A stretch of 64,000 nt of DNA, taken from NCBI GenBank assembly GCA_041320695.1, contig JBGGOQ010000003.1, positions 62,001-126,000 of the forward strand. The letters are read 5' to 3'. Source of the DNA: Caldicellulosiruptoraceae bacterium PP1. GTDB taxonomy: Bacteria; Bacillota; Thermoanaerobacteria; Caldicellulosiruptorales; Caldicellulosiruptoraceae. Of this stretch, positions 18,484 through 27,948 are shown piece by piece; the stretch's first letter is position 1; each line of letters opens with the position of its first letter. The translations under genes and the position numbers were made by a program. The notes under the pieces are model-generated. The model was not told the DNA's origin. It was given only the letters and a program-made list of their open reading frames with translations, and ran no database searches.

Positions 18484-18709
18484 GAATTTCTTCATATTCT
18501 AAATTAATATTATATATAGCAAGGTTTGCCAACAATATATCTGCTTTATTATTATCGTAATTTATAATTATATTATTATTATCGTTCACATAATACTTTC
18601 TAAATATAATATTTACCTCATCTTTATGTTCAAATACATTCGTTACAGGGTTTAATGGCAAAGCTATATTACTTTTAAAATATGTATCAAATATTTTATA
18701 TATAAACAT
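18464..18709 (-). CDS. Short protein resembling the N-terminus of RiPP-cluster HPr-kinase-like proteins
   Basis: 81 residues (ATG 18709, after AGGTG that overlaps the stop of the ABC gene). The beginning FIYKIFDTYFKSNIALP matches the way HPrK-like proteins of lasso-peptide and related RiPP clusters start, and a short beta-rich domain follows. The kinase P-loop part that should come next is absent; the reading frame ends in a terminator hairpin. It is therefore probably a truncated gene. The similarity is weak and by eye only. Confidence 0.45.
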   Translation of the reverse strand: MFIYKIFDTYFKSNIALPLNPVTNVFEHKDEVNIIFRKYYVNDNNNIIINYDNNKADILLANLAIYNINLEYEEIRGCLKR

Positions 18710-18714
18710 TTTCA

Positions 18715-20535
18715 TCACCTATAATACTGTGCTTGCAAAGAATACATTTCATTATATTCATTACATTCTTCCATTAACTGCTCATGTGTACCAAAGGCTA
18801 CAATCTCTCCCTCTTTAATAAATATTACGTAGTCAGCAAATTTTACACTTGATAATCTATGAGAAATAAATACTGCTGTCTTACCTTCAGTAAGTTTTGA
18901 AAATTGTCTAAATAGTTCATATTCTGCATATGGATCTAATGCACTTGATGGCTCATCTAATATTATTATTGGGGTATCTTTAAAAAAAGCTCGAGCTATT
19001 GCTAATTTTTGTAATTCTCCGCCTGATAACTCAATCCCTTTTTCATCAAATATCTTATAAAGCTGTGTATATATTCCTTTTTCTAATGTTTTTATTTTCT
19101 CTCCTAAACCAACATTAGCTAATATTTTTAATACAGCATCATCATTTATATTGTCTTCTGATAAAGTTACATTTTCCTTTATACTAGCAGCATAGCTTTG
19201 ATAATCTTGAAATACTACACTAAATAATTTCCTATAATCAGTATAATTTATGTCTTTTATATCGATTCCATTATATGCAATTATTCCGCTTTGTGGATCG
19301 TATAATCTAGTTAATAACTTAACAAAAGTGGTTTTACCTGCTCCATTTGGACCAACTATCACATACTTTTTATTTGATTCTATTTCAATATTAAGATTCT
19401 TAAAAAGAATTCTTTCAGCTCCAGGATATGCAAATGTTACATTTATAAATTTAATAACAAAATTGTTAATACCTTCAATTTTCTTCGATAGCATCTTTTT
19501 ATCTTCTTTTTGAATCTTATTTTCAATTGAAAGAAAATCTCTAAAGTATTGAACATATTCTCCAGTTGACTTAACCTCAATATAATTCCATGCAATTCCA
19601 TTTAATGATTCTGTAAAACGACTTATGGCATTGAAAAATAAAACAAAATCTCCAAAAGTAATTTTCTTAATAATGACTTGATAGCCTAATAATAGATAAC
19701 ATATTATATCTTGAATTAAGGAAGCAATATTTGATATTAAATAATTTATATGCATATTTAGATAAAACGATTTGTTTTCTTTTTCTAACTTTTTAAAAAT
19801 TATATTTATTTTATTTTCTATCCATGAAGAAATGTTGAACAACCTTAACTCTTTTGCATATTTTGAATCTTGAAATAAATTCATATAATAGCTTAATTTT
19901 CTTCTTAATGGTGCTAAGTTCTCATACGTTTTTATTTCAATACGCTTACTTCTATTATTTAATAATGCATTTAAAATTACAACAATTATTGCTAATAAAA
20001 CTATAAAAAAATTTAATCGTGATAAAATTATAATAATTGATGCAATAGTAATTGCTTGAGATACAGAGTTGAAAATTGCATTTACAATTTTTGTTGCCCC
20101 ACCTTGTGATATTTTAGTTGCTTTTTCTAAACTATCCCATATTTTAGGATCTTCTAAATATTGTAAATCCAAATTAGCAACTTTCTTTTTTATCATTAAT
20201 GAAAAGTAATTAAAAAGCATATCAGATTTTATTTGTAAAAAGTTACCTCTTAGAATATAAGAAAATGTATTATAACTAATAGTTATTAAAAAATAAGCAA
20301 AAACTAAATAACAAATAGTATTGAAATTCTTCCCTTTTTGTATTGAATCTAATACTATTTTAGGGAAATATAATCCGATTAATGGAAATAATCCATCTGT
20401 AATTGTAAGAACAGAATATAGTATAAAATATGATTTGCTAAAACCCCATACAATTTTAAGCAAATAAAAATTATTTGATAATGATTTTGGGACATCTTTT
20501 AATAGCGGTTTTATAAAGTTATCTATATTTTTCAT
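18715..20535 (-). CDS. ABC exporter, fused membrane and ATPase domains
   Basis: 606 residues: six-helix membrane domain (about 25-320), then ATPase with Walker A GPNGAGKTT, signature LSGGELQK, Walker B IIILDEPSSALD and the H-loop SHRLSSVKFADY. The type is that of peptide/RiPP or multidrug exporters (half transporter, works as a dimer). It overlaps the following HPrK-like stub, so the pair was translated together. No maturation enzyme or precursor gene remains nearby. Confidence 0.88.
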   Translation of the reverse strand: MKNIDNFIKPLLKDVPKSLSNNFYLLKIVWGFSKSYFILYSVLTITDGLFPLIGLYFPKIVLDSIQKGKNFNTICYLVFAYFLITISYNTFSYILRGNFLQIKSDMLFNYFSLMIKKKVANLDLQYLEDPKIWDSLEKATKISQGGATKIVNAIFNSVSQAITIASIIIILSRLNFFIVLLAIIVVILNALLNNRSKRIEIKTYENLAPLRRKLSYYMNLFQDSKYAKELRLFNISSWIENKINIIFKKLEKENKSFYLNMHINYLISNIASLIQDIICYLLLGYQVIIKKITFGDFVLFFNAISRFTESLNGIAWNYIEVKSTGEYVQYFRDFLSIENKIQKEDKKMLSKKIEGINNFVIKFINVTFAYPGAERILFKNLNIEIESNKKYVIVGPNGAGKTTFVKLLTRLYDPQSGIIAYNGIDIKDINYTDYRKLFSVVFQDYQSYAASIKENVTLSEDNINDDAVLKILANVGLGEKIKTLEKGIYTQLYKIFDEKGIELSGGELQKLAIARAFFKDTPIIILDEPSSALDPYAEYELFRQFSKLTEGKTAVFISHRLSSVKFADYVIFIKEGEIVAFGTHEQLMEECNEYNEMYSLQAQYYR

Positions 20536-21020
20536 GAAACATCAACCCTCTTATATCAAACACTATCACATCTAAACTATTATCATATAGAAATTATATT
20601 TATGAAAAATATAACATTATTAATTTATGCATCTTTTAATTAGATCGAAACATGATATACTTACTATTCTGTTGTATCCTATATGGAGATTAGGCTAACG
20701 CTATTATAATTTGGGTATAGTAAATATTCCTCTTCCTTTTAGAGCATAACCTATATAGTCTTATAAGTGTATTATAAATATTGATTTATTAAATATATCT
20801 TTTAAATAATATATATTACTTTATTTCCATTTATCAGGTTAATTCTATTAAATCATTTTTTTTGTGTCAATTCTTATTTTTCTTTTTTTTTCATTTTTTT
20901 AGACCTTCCTATATAATTATTATTTTATCTTTAATTTGCTCTGTTTTTCTTTTGTTTTCTCAATGTTTTAAATTTTTGTTATCAAATAAAACATAAGAAA
21001 TGCAGCAGATATTTGTAAAA
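20536..21020. other. AT-rich intergenic region upstream of the ABC exporter
   Basis: No gene above noise on either strand. A minus-strand frame at 20704-20760 reads KGRGIFTIPKL before a stop but has no start codon, so I do not call it a precursor. Long T and A runs at 20850-20910. Confidence 0.4.
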
Positions 21021-21027
21021 TAAAAAA

Positions 21028-21054
21028 GAGAGTTTCAATTATTTGTAAACTCTC
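21028..21054 (-). terminator. Terminator of the RNA methyltransferase gene
   Basis: Stem GAGAGTTT / AAACTCTC, 11-nt loop, then TTTTTTATTTT on the minus strand, 11 bases past the stop. Confidence 0.85.
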
Positions 21055-21064
21055 AAATAAATTA

Positions 21065-22174
21065 TTAAAAATAAAAATACAAATAAGACTTTATGTTACC
21101 ATTAAAAAGCTTTCTATTTCTATCAGCTTTTCTTCCAAAGGCTTTTTCAAAGTCTTCAAATGCACTCAATATAAAAAATCGCCAGTTAATGAATTCTTTG
21201 AGATTCTTACCGAATGCCTTATAAAGCTGAAATAAATCACTTTGGCTAATTCTTTCACCGTATGGTGGATTGCATACTATTATTCCCTTTTCACTTGATT
21301 TCTTTATCTTTGTTGCATCTTCTTTAAATATCCTTATATCCTTATCTACACCTGCTAATTTAGCATTGTTATGTGCTGCTTTTAAAACCTCGCTATCTAT
21401 GTCGCTTGCAAGTATCTCAAATTTTTCATTTGGCTTTACCATTTGCAAAGCCTTAATTCTTGCTTCTTTCCATAGCTTCTCATCAATCAATCCCCAATTT
21501 TCTGAAATAAAATTCTTGTTAAGCCCTGGAGCAATATTTTTTGCATATAAAGCTGCTTCAATAGCTATTGTGCCTGAGCCACAAAATGGATCCCATAGTG
21601 TTTCAGAACTTGTCCTCCATCTACTTAATAAAACCATAGCAGAGGCCAATGTTTCTTTTATTGGTGCATCACCTATATACTTTCTATACCCACGTTTATG
21701 AAGTGAGCTACCTGAGGTATCCAATGTAATTGTTGCTATATCATTATTCAAAGCTATTTCAATTGGGTATTTAGCACCTGATTCTTCAAACCAATTCTTA
21801 TTGTATCTTTTTTTGAGTTTTTCAATTATAGCTTTTTTAGTAATAGCTTGACAGTCTCTAATGCTAAATAGAGTTGATTTTACTGACCTGCCTGTTACAT
21901 ATATATTAGCATCTTGAGGTAGTATATCTTGCCATTCAATTTCATAAACACCATCAAAAAGCTGGTCAAATGTTGTTGCTTTAAACTGTTTTATTATTAT
22001 TAACACTCTATCAGCTGTTCTAAGATGTATATTTGCTCTACAAACATCAAAGTAATCCCCTTCAAATAAAACCCTTCCGTTATCAATTTTTAGATTTTGG
22101 TATCCTAAGTTTTTAAGCTCTTCTGAGACTATTGACTCTATACCAAAAGAACTTGTAACAGCAATTTTAATCAT
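21065..22174 (-). CDS. THUMP-domain class I RNA methyltransferase, RlmL/YpsC type
   Basis: 369 residues: N-terminal ferredoxin-like plus THUMP region (about 1-155), then a Rossmann methyltransferase with SAM motif DPFCGSGTIAIEAALYA and catalytic NPPYGERI (N-P-P-Y, N-methylation of adenine or guanine). The family methylates 23S rRNA (G2445-like position). It is a single gene with its own terminator. Confidence 0.9.
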   Translation of the reverse strand: MIKIAVTSSFGIESIVSEELKNLGYQNLKIDNGRVLFEGDYFDVCRANIHLRTADRVLIIIKQFKATTFDQLFDGVYEIEWQDILPQDANIYVTGRSVKSTLFSIRDCQAITKKAIIEKLKKRYNKNWFEESGAKYPIEIALNNDIATITLDTSGSSLHKRGYRKYIGDAPIKETLASAMVLLSRWRTSSETLWDPFCGSGTIAIEAALYAKNIAPGLNKNFISENWGLIDEKLWKEARIKALQMVKPNEKFEILASDIDSEVLKAAHNNAKLAGVDKDIRIFKEDATKIKKSSEKGIIVCNPPYGERISQSDLFQLYKAFGKNLKEFINWRFFILSAFEDFEKAFGRKADRNRKLFNGNIKSYLYFYF

Positions 22175-22219
22175 TTATAACACATCCATTTATATTTTTA
22201 TATTTATATTTTAATCCTA

Positions 22220-22510
22220 TCATTTATTTAACATTCTTGATAAAATAACTTTATAGCCATCAGCACCATAATTTAGTGCTCTATTAACTCTACTAATAGT
22301 TGCTGGAGATGCTCCAGTTTTTTTAGTTATATCATTATATTTAGCATTCTCATAAAGCATCCTTGCTACTTCAAATCTTTGGGACATCTCTTGTATCTCT
22401 TTAATTGTGCATAGGTCTTCAAAAAAGTTATAGCATTCTTCTATTGTTTTAAGGTTTAAAATAGCTTCGAATAAATGGTCACACATCTCGTTTTTTAATT
22501 TTGAGTTCAT
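22220..22510 (-). CDS. YerC/YecD family TrpR-like DNA-binding protein
   Basis: 96 residues, helical, with EMSQRFEVARMLYENAKYND and a helix-turn-helix GASPATISRVNRALNYG as in Trp-repressor-like YerC proteins. ATG 22510 is preferred over an upstream GTG (22525), because the GTG overlaps the AAGGTGG ribosome site itself. Cytoplasmic regulator; target unknown. Confidence 0.88.
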   Translation of the reverse strand: MNSKLKNEMCDHLFEAILNLKTIEECYNFFEDLCTIKEIQEMSQRFEVARMLYENAKYNDITKKTGASPATISRVNRALNYGADGYKVILSRMLNK

Positions 22511-22592
22511 GTTAAATCTTTCCACCTTATATTACTTCTTTTATTTAAAATTATATCAATATAATTAATTGAAGTAAATATAAGCAATATTA

Positions 22593-22615
22593 AGGGGAAG
22601 ATTAGATCTTCCCCT
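22593..22615 (-). terminator. Hairpin at the end of ytxC
   Basis: Perfect 9-bp stem AGGGGAAGA / TCTTCCCCT with a 5-nt loop overlapping the ytxC stop; only a weak T tract follows. Confidence 0.6.
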
Positions 22616-23501
22616 CATTTTGCTTTTCCATGTTTTTGCATATTTCGCAGCCGTAACATACTGAAAGCCTTTCTTCAAAAATCAGTTTAACCAAGTTGAT
22701 TATTTCTGTGTGTTTAGGGTTATTATCTATTGAATGAAAAATTACTTTTTTCGGTGATATTGAAATTATTCTACTAATCAGAATATCTTCAGTAGTAAGA
22801 TTTAGCTTAAAGTTTTTCTGAAGTAGATTATAAACCTCATCTTGCACCTCATTATACTGTTGATTTAAAATAGCATAACGATTATTTAAGGGAACAATAT
22901 GCACTAAATCCTCTTTTGAATCTTGGATATTTAGAAAATACTTTAAAAGGTTTATAAACTCATAATACTCTCTTTCTAAAAAATAATTATTTGCTGAGTA
23001 ATCAATGAGATTTATTACCTCTTTTGTATACTCTTTCAGTCTAAAGGTTATAAATCCTTCAAAATTAAGCTGATAGTTATTATCCAGGAATTCTAAAATC
23101 TTTTTAATAATTGTATATTTTATCTTTGAAAAGCTCTGGTTATCTATTAGTTGATTAAATTTGCTTATGCTTAGCTCTTTAATTTTCTGTTTTTCAATAT
23201 CATCAAGGAAATAGTAGTTTTCTTCTATTGTTTTTTGAATGAACCTTTCTTTAGTCCAGTCAACTATAAGGCTGCATATAGCAGAAGCAATGCAGTACTT
23301 AATCTTTTCATAAGAAAATTTGTCAAGATTGTTTAACACAGTTGAATCATCAATATTGATACTGAAAAATGTGATATCACCCTGTTCTTGAAGATTAATA
23401 ACTACATTGCCAACCTTACGCTTTTGTTCATTTAGATATCTATTTAATTTATCATAAATATATTGTGGTTGCTCTTCAACCCCAAAACTTAATACTAACA
23501 T
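22602..23501 (-). CDS. ytxC: Putative sporulation protein YtxC
   Basis: 299 residues, mostly helical, with the family pattern FITFRLKEYTKEV and a long C-terminal part ending in CYGCEICKNMEKQ, a cysteine pair that could bind metal. YtxC-like proteins are found in spore formers; molecular role unknown. GTGGGG precedes the ATG. It lies 92 bases upstream of yerC-like on the same strand with a hairpin in between. Confidence 0.78.
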   Translation of the reverse strand: MLVLSFGVEEQPQYIYDKLNRYLNEQKRKVGNVVINLQEQGDITFFSINIDDSTVLNNLDKFSYEKIKYCIASAICSLIVDWTKERFIQKTIEENYYFLDDIEKQKIKELSISKFNQLIDNQSFSKIKYTIIKKILEFLDNNYQLNFEGFITFRLKEYTKEVINLIDYSANNYFLEREYYEFINLLKYFLNIQDSKEDLVHIVPLNNRYAILNQQYNEVQDEVYNLLQKNFKLNLTTEDILISRIISISPKKVIFHSIDNNPKHTEIINLVKLIFEERLSVCYGCEICKNMEKQNEGKI

Positions 23502-23578
23502 AATTCCCCACTTCCTTTTTTGAGTGTGGGTTAATATAAATTTACCCTAAAAAAAATTTTTTAAGCATGTGTTTTTTT

Positions 23579-24331
23579 CTAGTCCTGTATGACAGGTATT
23601 ATTGAACCTATATCCTGCAATTTATAATTTGGCGTATATACCAAATCTTTCTTGTATTTTTTTAAAAACATTTTTATTTCTTGAAAATCTGGATGTTTTG
23701 ATATATCACCATTAAATAAAAGTAAGTCCTTATCAATAAAGCCTGCACATCCGCCAATAAATCCATAATTCAAGTTAAATAATTCAATAAATCCAGGTTT
23801 TATTAAAAGTGTATCTATTCCATTATTTAAAGTTTTTTTGGCAATTCCTTTATCAGAAGTTATTATAGCATTTTTTTCGATTATTAATATAGAACATTTT
23901 GTATACCCTTGATTTACACTAATTGTTTTAAGATTAACCTTTTTAATATATTCCAAAACAATTTTATCAGTAATTTCTAAATTATGGATTATATAATCAT
24001 TAATTCTTGCTATATTATATGCACAATCGTTAGGATATTTACTTTGTAAAGCCTTGTTTCCAAATATAATATTAACTCCAATATCAATTAGTTTTTGTGT
24101 TGTTTTTTTTGGGGCATTCGGTGCTGTTATTATTATATCATCTTGGAATGGAAAATAAAAAATATCAGGATGTGACGAGATAGATTCATGCACATCCTGA
24201 GATTTATTTACTATAATTGGTGTTATATTATTCTCTTCTAATACATAAAATGTTTTATTATAAGCTCTTTCATCAATCAAAACATACTTGACTTTGCTAC
24301 TAGGTGAATGCGGAAACTTAACAAAGTTCAT
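23579..24331 (-). CDS. DUF6873 (GME-fold) family protein
   Basis: 250 residues of repeated alpha/beta units: YVLIDERAYNKT, DDIIITAPNAPKKT, VNQGYTKCSILII, GFIGGCAGFIDKDLLLFNGDI and NYKLQDIGSIIPV. This fits the five-bladed pseudo-symmetric guanidino-modifying-enzyme fold seen in DUF6873 proteins. Activity is unknown; a Cys and His/Asp pattern could be catalytic. Its ATG overlaps the ECF S-component stop (ATGA), so the two are translationally coupled, suggesting action on the imported compound (inference). Confidence 0.72.
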   Translation of the reverse strand: MNFVKFPHSPSSKVKYVLIDERAYNKTFYVLEENNITPIIVNKSQDVHESISSHPDIFYFPFQDDIIITAPNAPKKTTQKLIDIGVNIIFGNKALQSKYPNDCAYNIARINDYIIHNLEITDKIVLEYIKKVNLKTISVNQGYTKCSILIIEKNAIITSDKGIAKKTLNNGIDTLLIKPGFIELFNLNYGFIGGCAGFIDKDLLLFNGDISKHPDFQEIKMFLKKYKKDLVYTPNYKLQDIGSIIPVIQD

Positions 24332-24882
24332 ATTTTAACCTTCTTTATGGCTGGATTATTCTTTAGTGCTATACCTATTATACTTGAAACTAAACCAGAA
24401 AGTAAACCCTGAAGTAAATTAAATGGGAGATTTACTGTTGCCACTTTTATACCAAACTGTATATCTCTATTGACATTTAGTGCTGAAGACAATGATTTTA
24501 AAATAAATGCCTCTGCTAAAAAATAACCTAATGCCATTAATATACCAGCAGCAAAAGTTCCTATTATTATCTTTTTATTATCGAATTTTTCTTGTTTATA
24601 ATTTGCAATATAGCCACATAGATAACCTTCAAGGCCTTTAATTATGAAAGTAAGTGGAGCATAAACTGTATAACCAGAGAGTATATCAGCTAAGGCAGAA
24701 CCAAACGAGCCTGCTATAAAACCTAAATTTTTTCCAAAAATAATTGCTCCTAACATTATAATAACATCACCTAAATTAAAATAACCTGAAAGTAAAGGTA
24801 TCTTAATTGTGTAAGTTACAACAAAGGTTAATGCAATAAATAATGCTGAAAAAACTAAAAACCTAGTTTTATTATTCTGCAT
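24328..24882 (-). CDS. ECF-type transporter substrate-binding (S) component
   Basis: 184 residues, six predicted helices, with GYFNLGDVIIMLGAIIFG and the helix-5 motif YAPLTFIIKGLEG typical of S components that dock on a shared EcfT/EcfA module. Substrate cannot be assigned. CGGGGG ribosome site before the ATG. No vitamin riboswitch is visible in the short leader. The downstream DUF6873 gene overlaps by 4 bases. Confidence 0.82.
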   Translation of the reverse strand: MQNNKTRFLVFSALFIALTFVVTYTIKIPLLSGYFNLGDVIIMLGAIIFGKNLGFIAGSFGSALADILSGYTVYAPLTFIIKGLEGYLCGYIANYKQEKFDNKKIIIGTFAAGILMALGYFLAEAFILKSLSSALNVNRDIQFGIKVATVNLPFNLLQGLLSGLVSSIIGIALKNNPAIKKVKI

Positions 24883-24952
24883 ATAAATATCCCCCGTAAA
24901 AATATTTTTTATATTATTTTATAAAAACTGCTTGAAGAAATAAATATAAAAA

Positions 24953-24980
24953 AGACTAAGTGTATCGATACACTTAGTCT
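24953..24980 (-). terminator. Terminator of the HlyD/ABC-2 exporter operon
   Basis: Perfect 13-bp stem AGACTAAGTGTAT / ATACACTTAGTCT with a 2-nt spacer, overlapping the permease stop, followed by TTTTTATATTT on the minus strand. Confidence 0.8.
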
Positions 24981-26086
24981 AATTTCTTATTAAATCTTTT
25001 CATTGAGGCAATTAATAATATTGCCCCCAAAATAAACAAGGCTAACATTTCATCCCACAAAAAATATATCCCAACACCTTTTAAAATTATACCACGCAAA
25101 ATGACAAGTAAATAAGTTAGAGGAATAAAATTACCAATAAATTGTATTATGAAAGGCATTGCTTCTCTTGGAAACATGAAGCCTGATAACAATACACTTG
25201 GTAAAATAAATAATAACGATAGCTGCATTGCTTGAAGTTGGTTTTTTGAAATTGATGAAATTAGAATTCCAATGGATAATGCACATATAACAAAACCAAT
25301 ACCCATTAACAGCAATAATACTAAGCTACCTTTTATCTTGACATTGAACCACATGGTACCGAATATAAGTGCAATTAGAAAATCTCCTATTCCAAGTATT
25401 GTATAAGGAACTAATTTGCCAAGTATTAATTCCACAGATGTTATCGGTGTAACAACAAGCTGCTCAATAGTTCCTTTTTCTCTTTCTCGAACTATTGCAA
25501 ATGCTGTTAAAATGATTGTAATATTCTGCATAATTAGTCCAATAAGTCCAGGTATGGTAAAAAGCTCACTCTTCATTGATGGATTGTACATAACTTTTGT
25601 CCTTACATCAACAGGCAGCATTTTTTCAGGTGATAACTTTTGTGTATAGCTTTGAAGGGTTAGTATTCCTCCTGAAAACATTGTTCTTGCAACTGTTGGA
25701 TCAGTTCCATCAACTACAAAAAAAATCTGCGGCTTTTTATTAGATTTTATTTTTTTAGAAAATCCAGAAGGTATTATTAGCTGTGCTTTAATATCACCTT
25801 TATCAATCCAATTATCTAATTCTTTGAAGTTTTGTGCATATTTTGATGGATAGAAGTATTTGGTGTTTTCTAACTTTTTTATTAATTCCCTGCTTTCAAT
25901 AGTCTTATCTAAATCTAAAATGCCAATCTTTACGTTATCCACTTCAGTTTTCACAGCATATCCAAAGAGTAAAAGCATTAATATTGGAGCTACAAAGGCT
26001 AATCCAAAGCTTGCTTTGTCTCTCTTTATTTGAATGAACTCCTTTTTTACAATTGCTTTAAATCTATTAAATGAAAATAAACTCAT
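24974..26086 (-). CDS. ABC-2 type exporter permease (YhhJ/YbhR-like)
   Basis: 370 residues: one N-terminal helix, a large extracytoplasmic domain (about 50-170, with YFYPSKYAQNFKELDNWI), then five helices with the ABC-2 motif REREKGTIEQLVVTPI. ATG 26086 is about 8 bases from AGGTGG; the upstream ATG overlaps the ATPase stop. With the ATPase and HlyD-like protein it forms a tripartite-like exporter of hydrophobic compounds. Only one permease gene is present, so a homodimer is expected. Confidence 0.88.
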   Translation of the reverse strand: MSLFSFNRFKAIVKKEFIQIKRDKASFGLAFVAPILMLLLFGYAVKTEVDNVKIGILDLDKTIESRELIKKLENTKYFYPSKYAQNFKELDNWIDKGDIKAQLIIPSGFSKKIKSNKKPQIFFVVDGTDPTVARTMFSGGILTLQSYTQKLSPEKMLPVDVRTKVMYNPSMKSELFTIPGLIGLIMQNITIILTAFAIVREREKGTIEQLVVTPITSVELILGKLVPYTILGIGDFLIALIFGTMWFNVKIKGSLVLLLLMGIGFVICALSIGILISSISKNQLQAMQLSLLFILPSVLLSGFMFPREAMPFIIQFIGNFIPLTYLLVILRGIILKGVGIYFLWDEMLALFILGAILLIASMKRFNKKLD

Positions 26087-26109
26087 AAAATATTCACCAC
26101 CTATATTTT

Positions 26110-26832
26110 TCATGCCGAAAATACCTTTACAAAAACCTCTTCTAAGTTACTTGACTGATATTCTTTTTTAAGCTCCTCCGGTGTGTCAATAACTTTCAAA
26201 ACCCCGTTAAAAATAAAGGCTACTAAATCGCATTTCTCAGCTTCATCCATATAGTGAGTAGTAACTAAAATTGTAACACCTAAAGACGCAAACTCCTTTA
26301 TAATATCCCAATAAATCTTTCTTGAAATTGGATCAACACCAGCAGTAGGTTCATCTAATATAAGTAGTTTTGGTTTATGCATAACAGCACAAGCAAATGC
26401 AAGACGTTGTTTCATACCACCAGATAATGTTGAGACAAGTGATTTTTCTCTGCCTTCAAGGTTAGAAAATTTAATTAGCTCTTTCTTTTTTTCTTTTAGT
26501 TCATTATTTTTTAATCCATAGACTGAACCATAAAAATCGAGATTTTCATCAACTGTTAAATCCTCATACAAACTAAACTTTTGTGATACATAGCCAATAT
26601 TTTTCTTTACTTCTTCAGCTTTTTTTAAAACATCTATCCCAAGCACCTCAACCTCTCCAGAAGTTGGTGATAAAACTCCGCATAGTATCTTTATAGTTGT
26701 AGTTTTACCTGAACCGTTTGGTCCTAAAAGAGCAAAAATAGAACCTTTAGGAACAGAGAATGTGATATTATTAACTGCTGTAAAATTGCCAAATTTCTTT
26801 ATAAGCCCTTTAACCTTTATAGCTTCCTCCAT
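26110..26832 (-). CDS. ABC exporter ATP-binding protein
   Basis: 240 residues with Walker A GPNGSGKTT, signature LSGGMKQRLA, Walker B LLILDEPTAGVD and H-loop VTTHYMDEAEKC. DrrA/YhhH-like subfamily. AGGAGG precedes the ATG, 12 bases after the HlyD-like gene, and the stop overlaps the permease region. Confidence 0.93.
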   Translation of the reverse strand: MEEAIKVKGLIKKFGNFTAVNNITFSVPKGSIFALLGPNGSGKTTTIKILCGVLSPTSGEVEVLGIDVLKKAEEVKKNIGYVSQKFSLYEDLTVDENLDFYGSVYGLKNNELKEKKKELIKFSNLEGREKSLVSTLSGGMKQRLAFACAVMHKPKLLILDEPTAGVDPISRKIYWDIIKEFASLGVTILVTTHYMDEAEKCDLVAFIFNGVLKVIDTPEELKKEYQSSNLEEVFVKVFSA

Positions 26833-26844
26833 AGTTTAAACCTC

Positions 26845-27930
26845 CTAATAGATGGTAACGTCAACTATCATTCCAGGCTTAACATATTGCTGATTTTTTA
26901 TAATCTTTATCTTTACCATAAAAACAACCTTTTGTTTATCTTCCTTTGTCTCTATATTACGTGGTGTAAATTCGCCAATATTTGCAATATATGTTACCTT
27001 TCCTAAAATCTTCTCATTAACGGTATCAGAGCTTATTTCTACTTCTTTCCCAATCTTCACTTTGCTAAGCTCACTAGATGGAAGATATACCTTTGCATAG
27101 TACTCATCTGTACCAATTGTTGATATATATGTTCCAACCCCAACAAACTGTCCTACTTCAACACCTTTTACAAGAAGATATCCATCAAATGGGGACCTAA
27201 TAAATGTCTTTTCTAAGTTTAAATTTGACATTTTAAGATTCTCTTCAGCTAATTTCAATCCTTGCTCTGCTTGATTTAAATTGTACTCAGCAATTTTTGT
27301 TGAAAGATTTGATATTGATTTTTCTTCGCTTTTTATCCCTTTTTTAATTAACTGCAAGTTTTGATTTAACGAATTTATTTGATGAATGGTTGATTGATAT
27401 TGAGCCTTTAAGGAATTAAGTTGTATTTTTGCCTCGTCAAGCTTTTGCTGATAATCTGGGGATTGTTTTGATAGATTATTGAGCTGTTTTACCTTATCTT
27501 CAAGAATAGAAATATTTTCTTTGATTCCTTCTTTTACAGCCTCCAATTGAGAGATATTTTCTTCAATCTGATTGAGCTGCTCTTGTTCTGGGCTTCTTGT
27601 TACACTTTTATATTTAAGATTGGATATATCAACATTTACTTTGGCAATATTTAGTAAAATCTTTGCATTATTATAGTTTATTTGAGCAATCTCTTTTTGA
27701 ATCTCATAAACTGATGGGTCAATACGTGCTATTATATCCCCTTTTTTTATTTTACTTCCTTCTTCTGGTATAAACTCAACTATTCTACCTGCTACCTCAG
27801 AATTTATATCAATACTTTTCATTTCAACAGTTGATGAATATACTTGTTTTTTCTCTTGTTTACTACATGCTGATAATGAAAAAAGTAAAATTAATATTGA
27901 TGAAAATAAAAATAACCTTTCAGCTTTCAT
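26845..27930 (-). CDS. HlyD-family membrane fusion lipoprotein
   Basis: 361 residues. The N-terminal lipobox LSAC predicts a lipoprotein anchored outside the membrane. A biotinyl-lipoyl half motif (VAGRIVEFIPEEGSKIKKGDIIARID), a long coiled coil (about 110-230, rich in Gln/Leu/Lys) and the second lipoyl half FIRSPFDGYLLVKGVEVGQFV follow. ATG 27930 is 9 bases from GGAGGG; the upstream TTG overlaps that site. It is the first structural gene after the TetR regulator, 19 bases away. Confidence 0.9.
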   Translation of the reverse strand: MKAERLFLFSSILILLFSLSACSKQEKKQVYSSTVEMKSIDINSEVAGRIVEFIPEEGSKIKKGDIIARIDPSVYEIQKEIAQINYNNAKILLNIAKVNVDISNLKYKSVTRSPEQEQLNQIEENISQLEAVKEGIKENISILEDKVKQLNNLSKQSPDYQQKLDEAKIQLNSLKAQYQSTIHQINSLNQNLQLIKKGIKSEEKSISNLSTKIAEYNLNQAEQGLKLAEENLKMSNLNLEKTFIRSPFDGYLLVKGVEVGQFVGVGTYISTIGTDEYYAKVYLPSSELSKVKIGKEVEISSDTVNEKILGKVTYIANIGEFTPRNIETKEDKQKVVFMVKIKIIKNQQYVKPGMIVDVTIY

Positions 27931-27948
27931 AATAAATCCCTCCAAAAA

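Noticed and set aside
20704..20760. Possible RiPP precursor ending GRGIFTIPKL
   Set aside because: 18 codons, no start codon, preceded by a stop, no leader; chance reading cannot be excluded.
21270..21701. 143-codon plus-strand frame
   Set aside because: Antisense shadow of the rRNA methyltransferase gene.
22583..22620. Riboswitch upstream of yerC-like gene
   Set aside because: The structure is a simple short hairpin at the ytxC stop.
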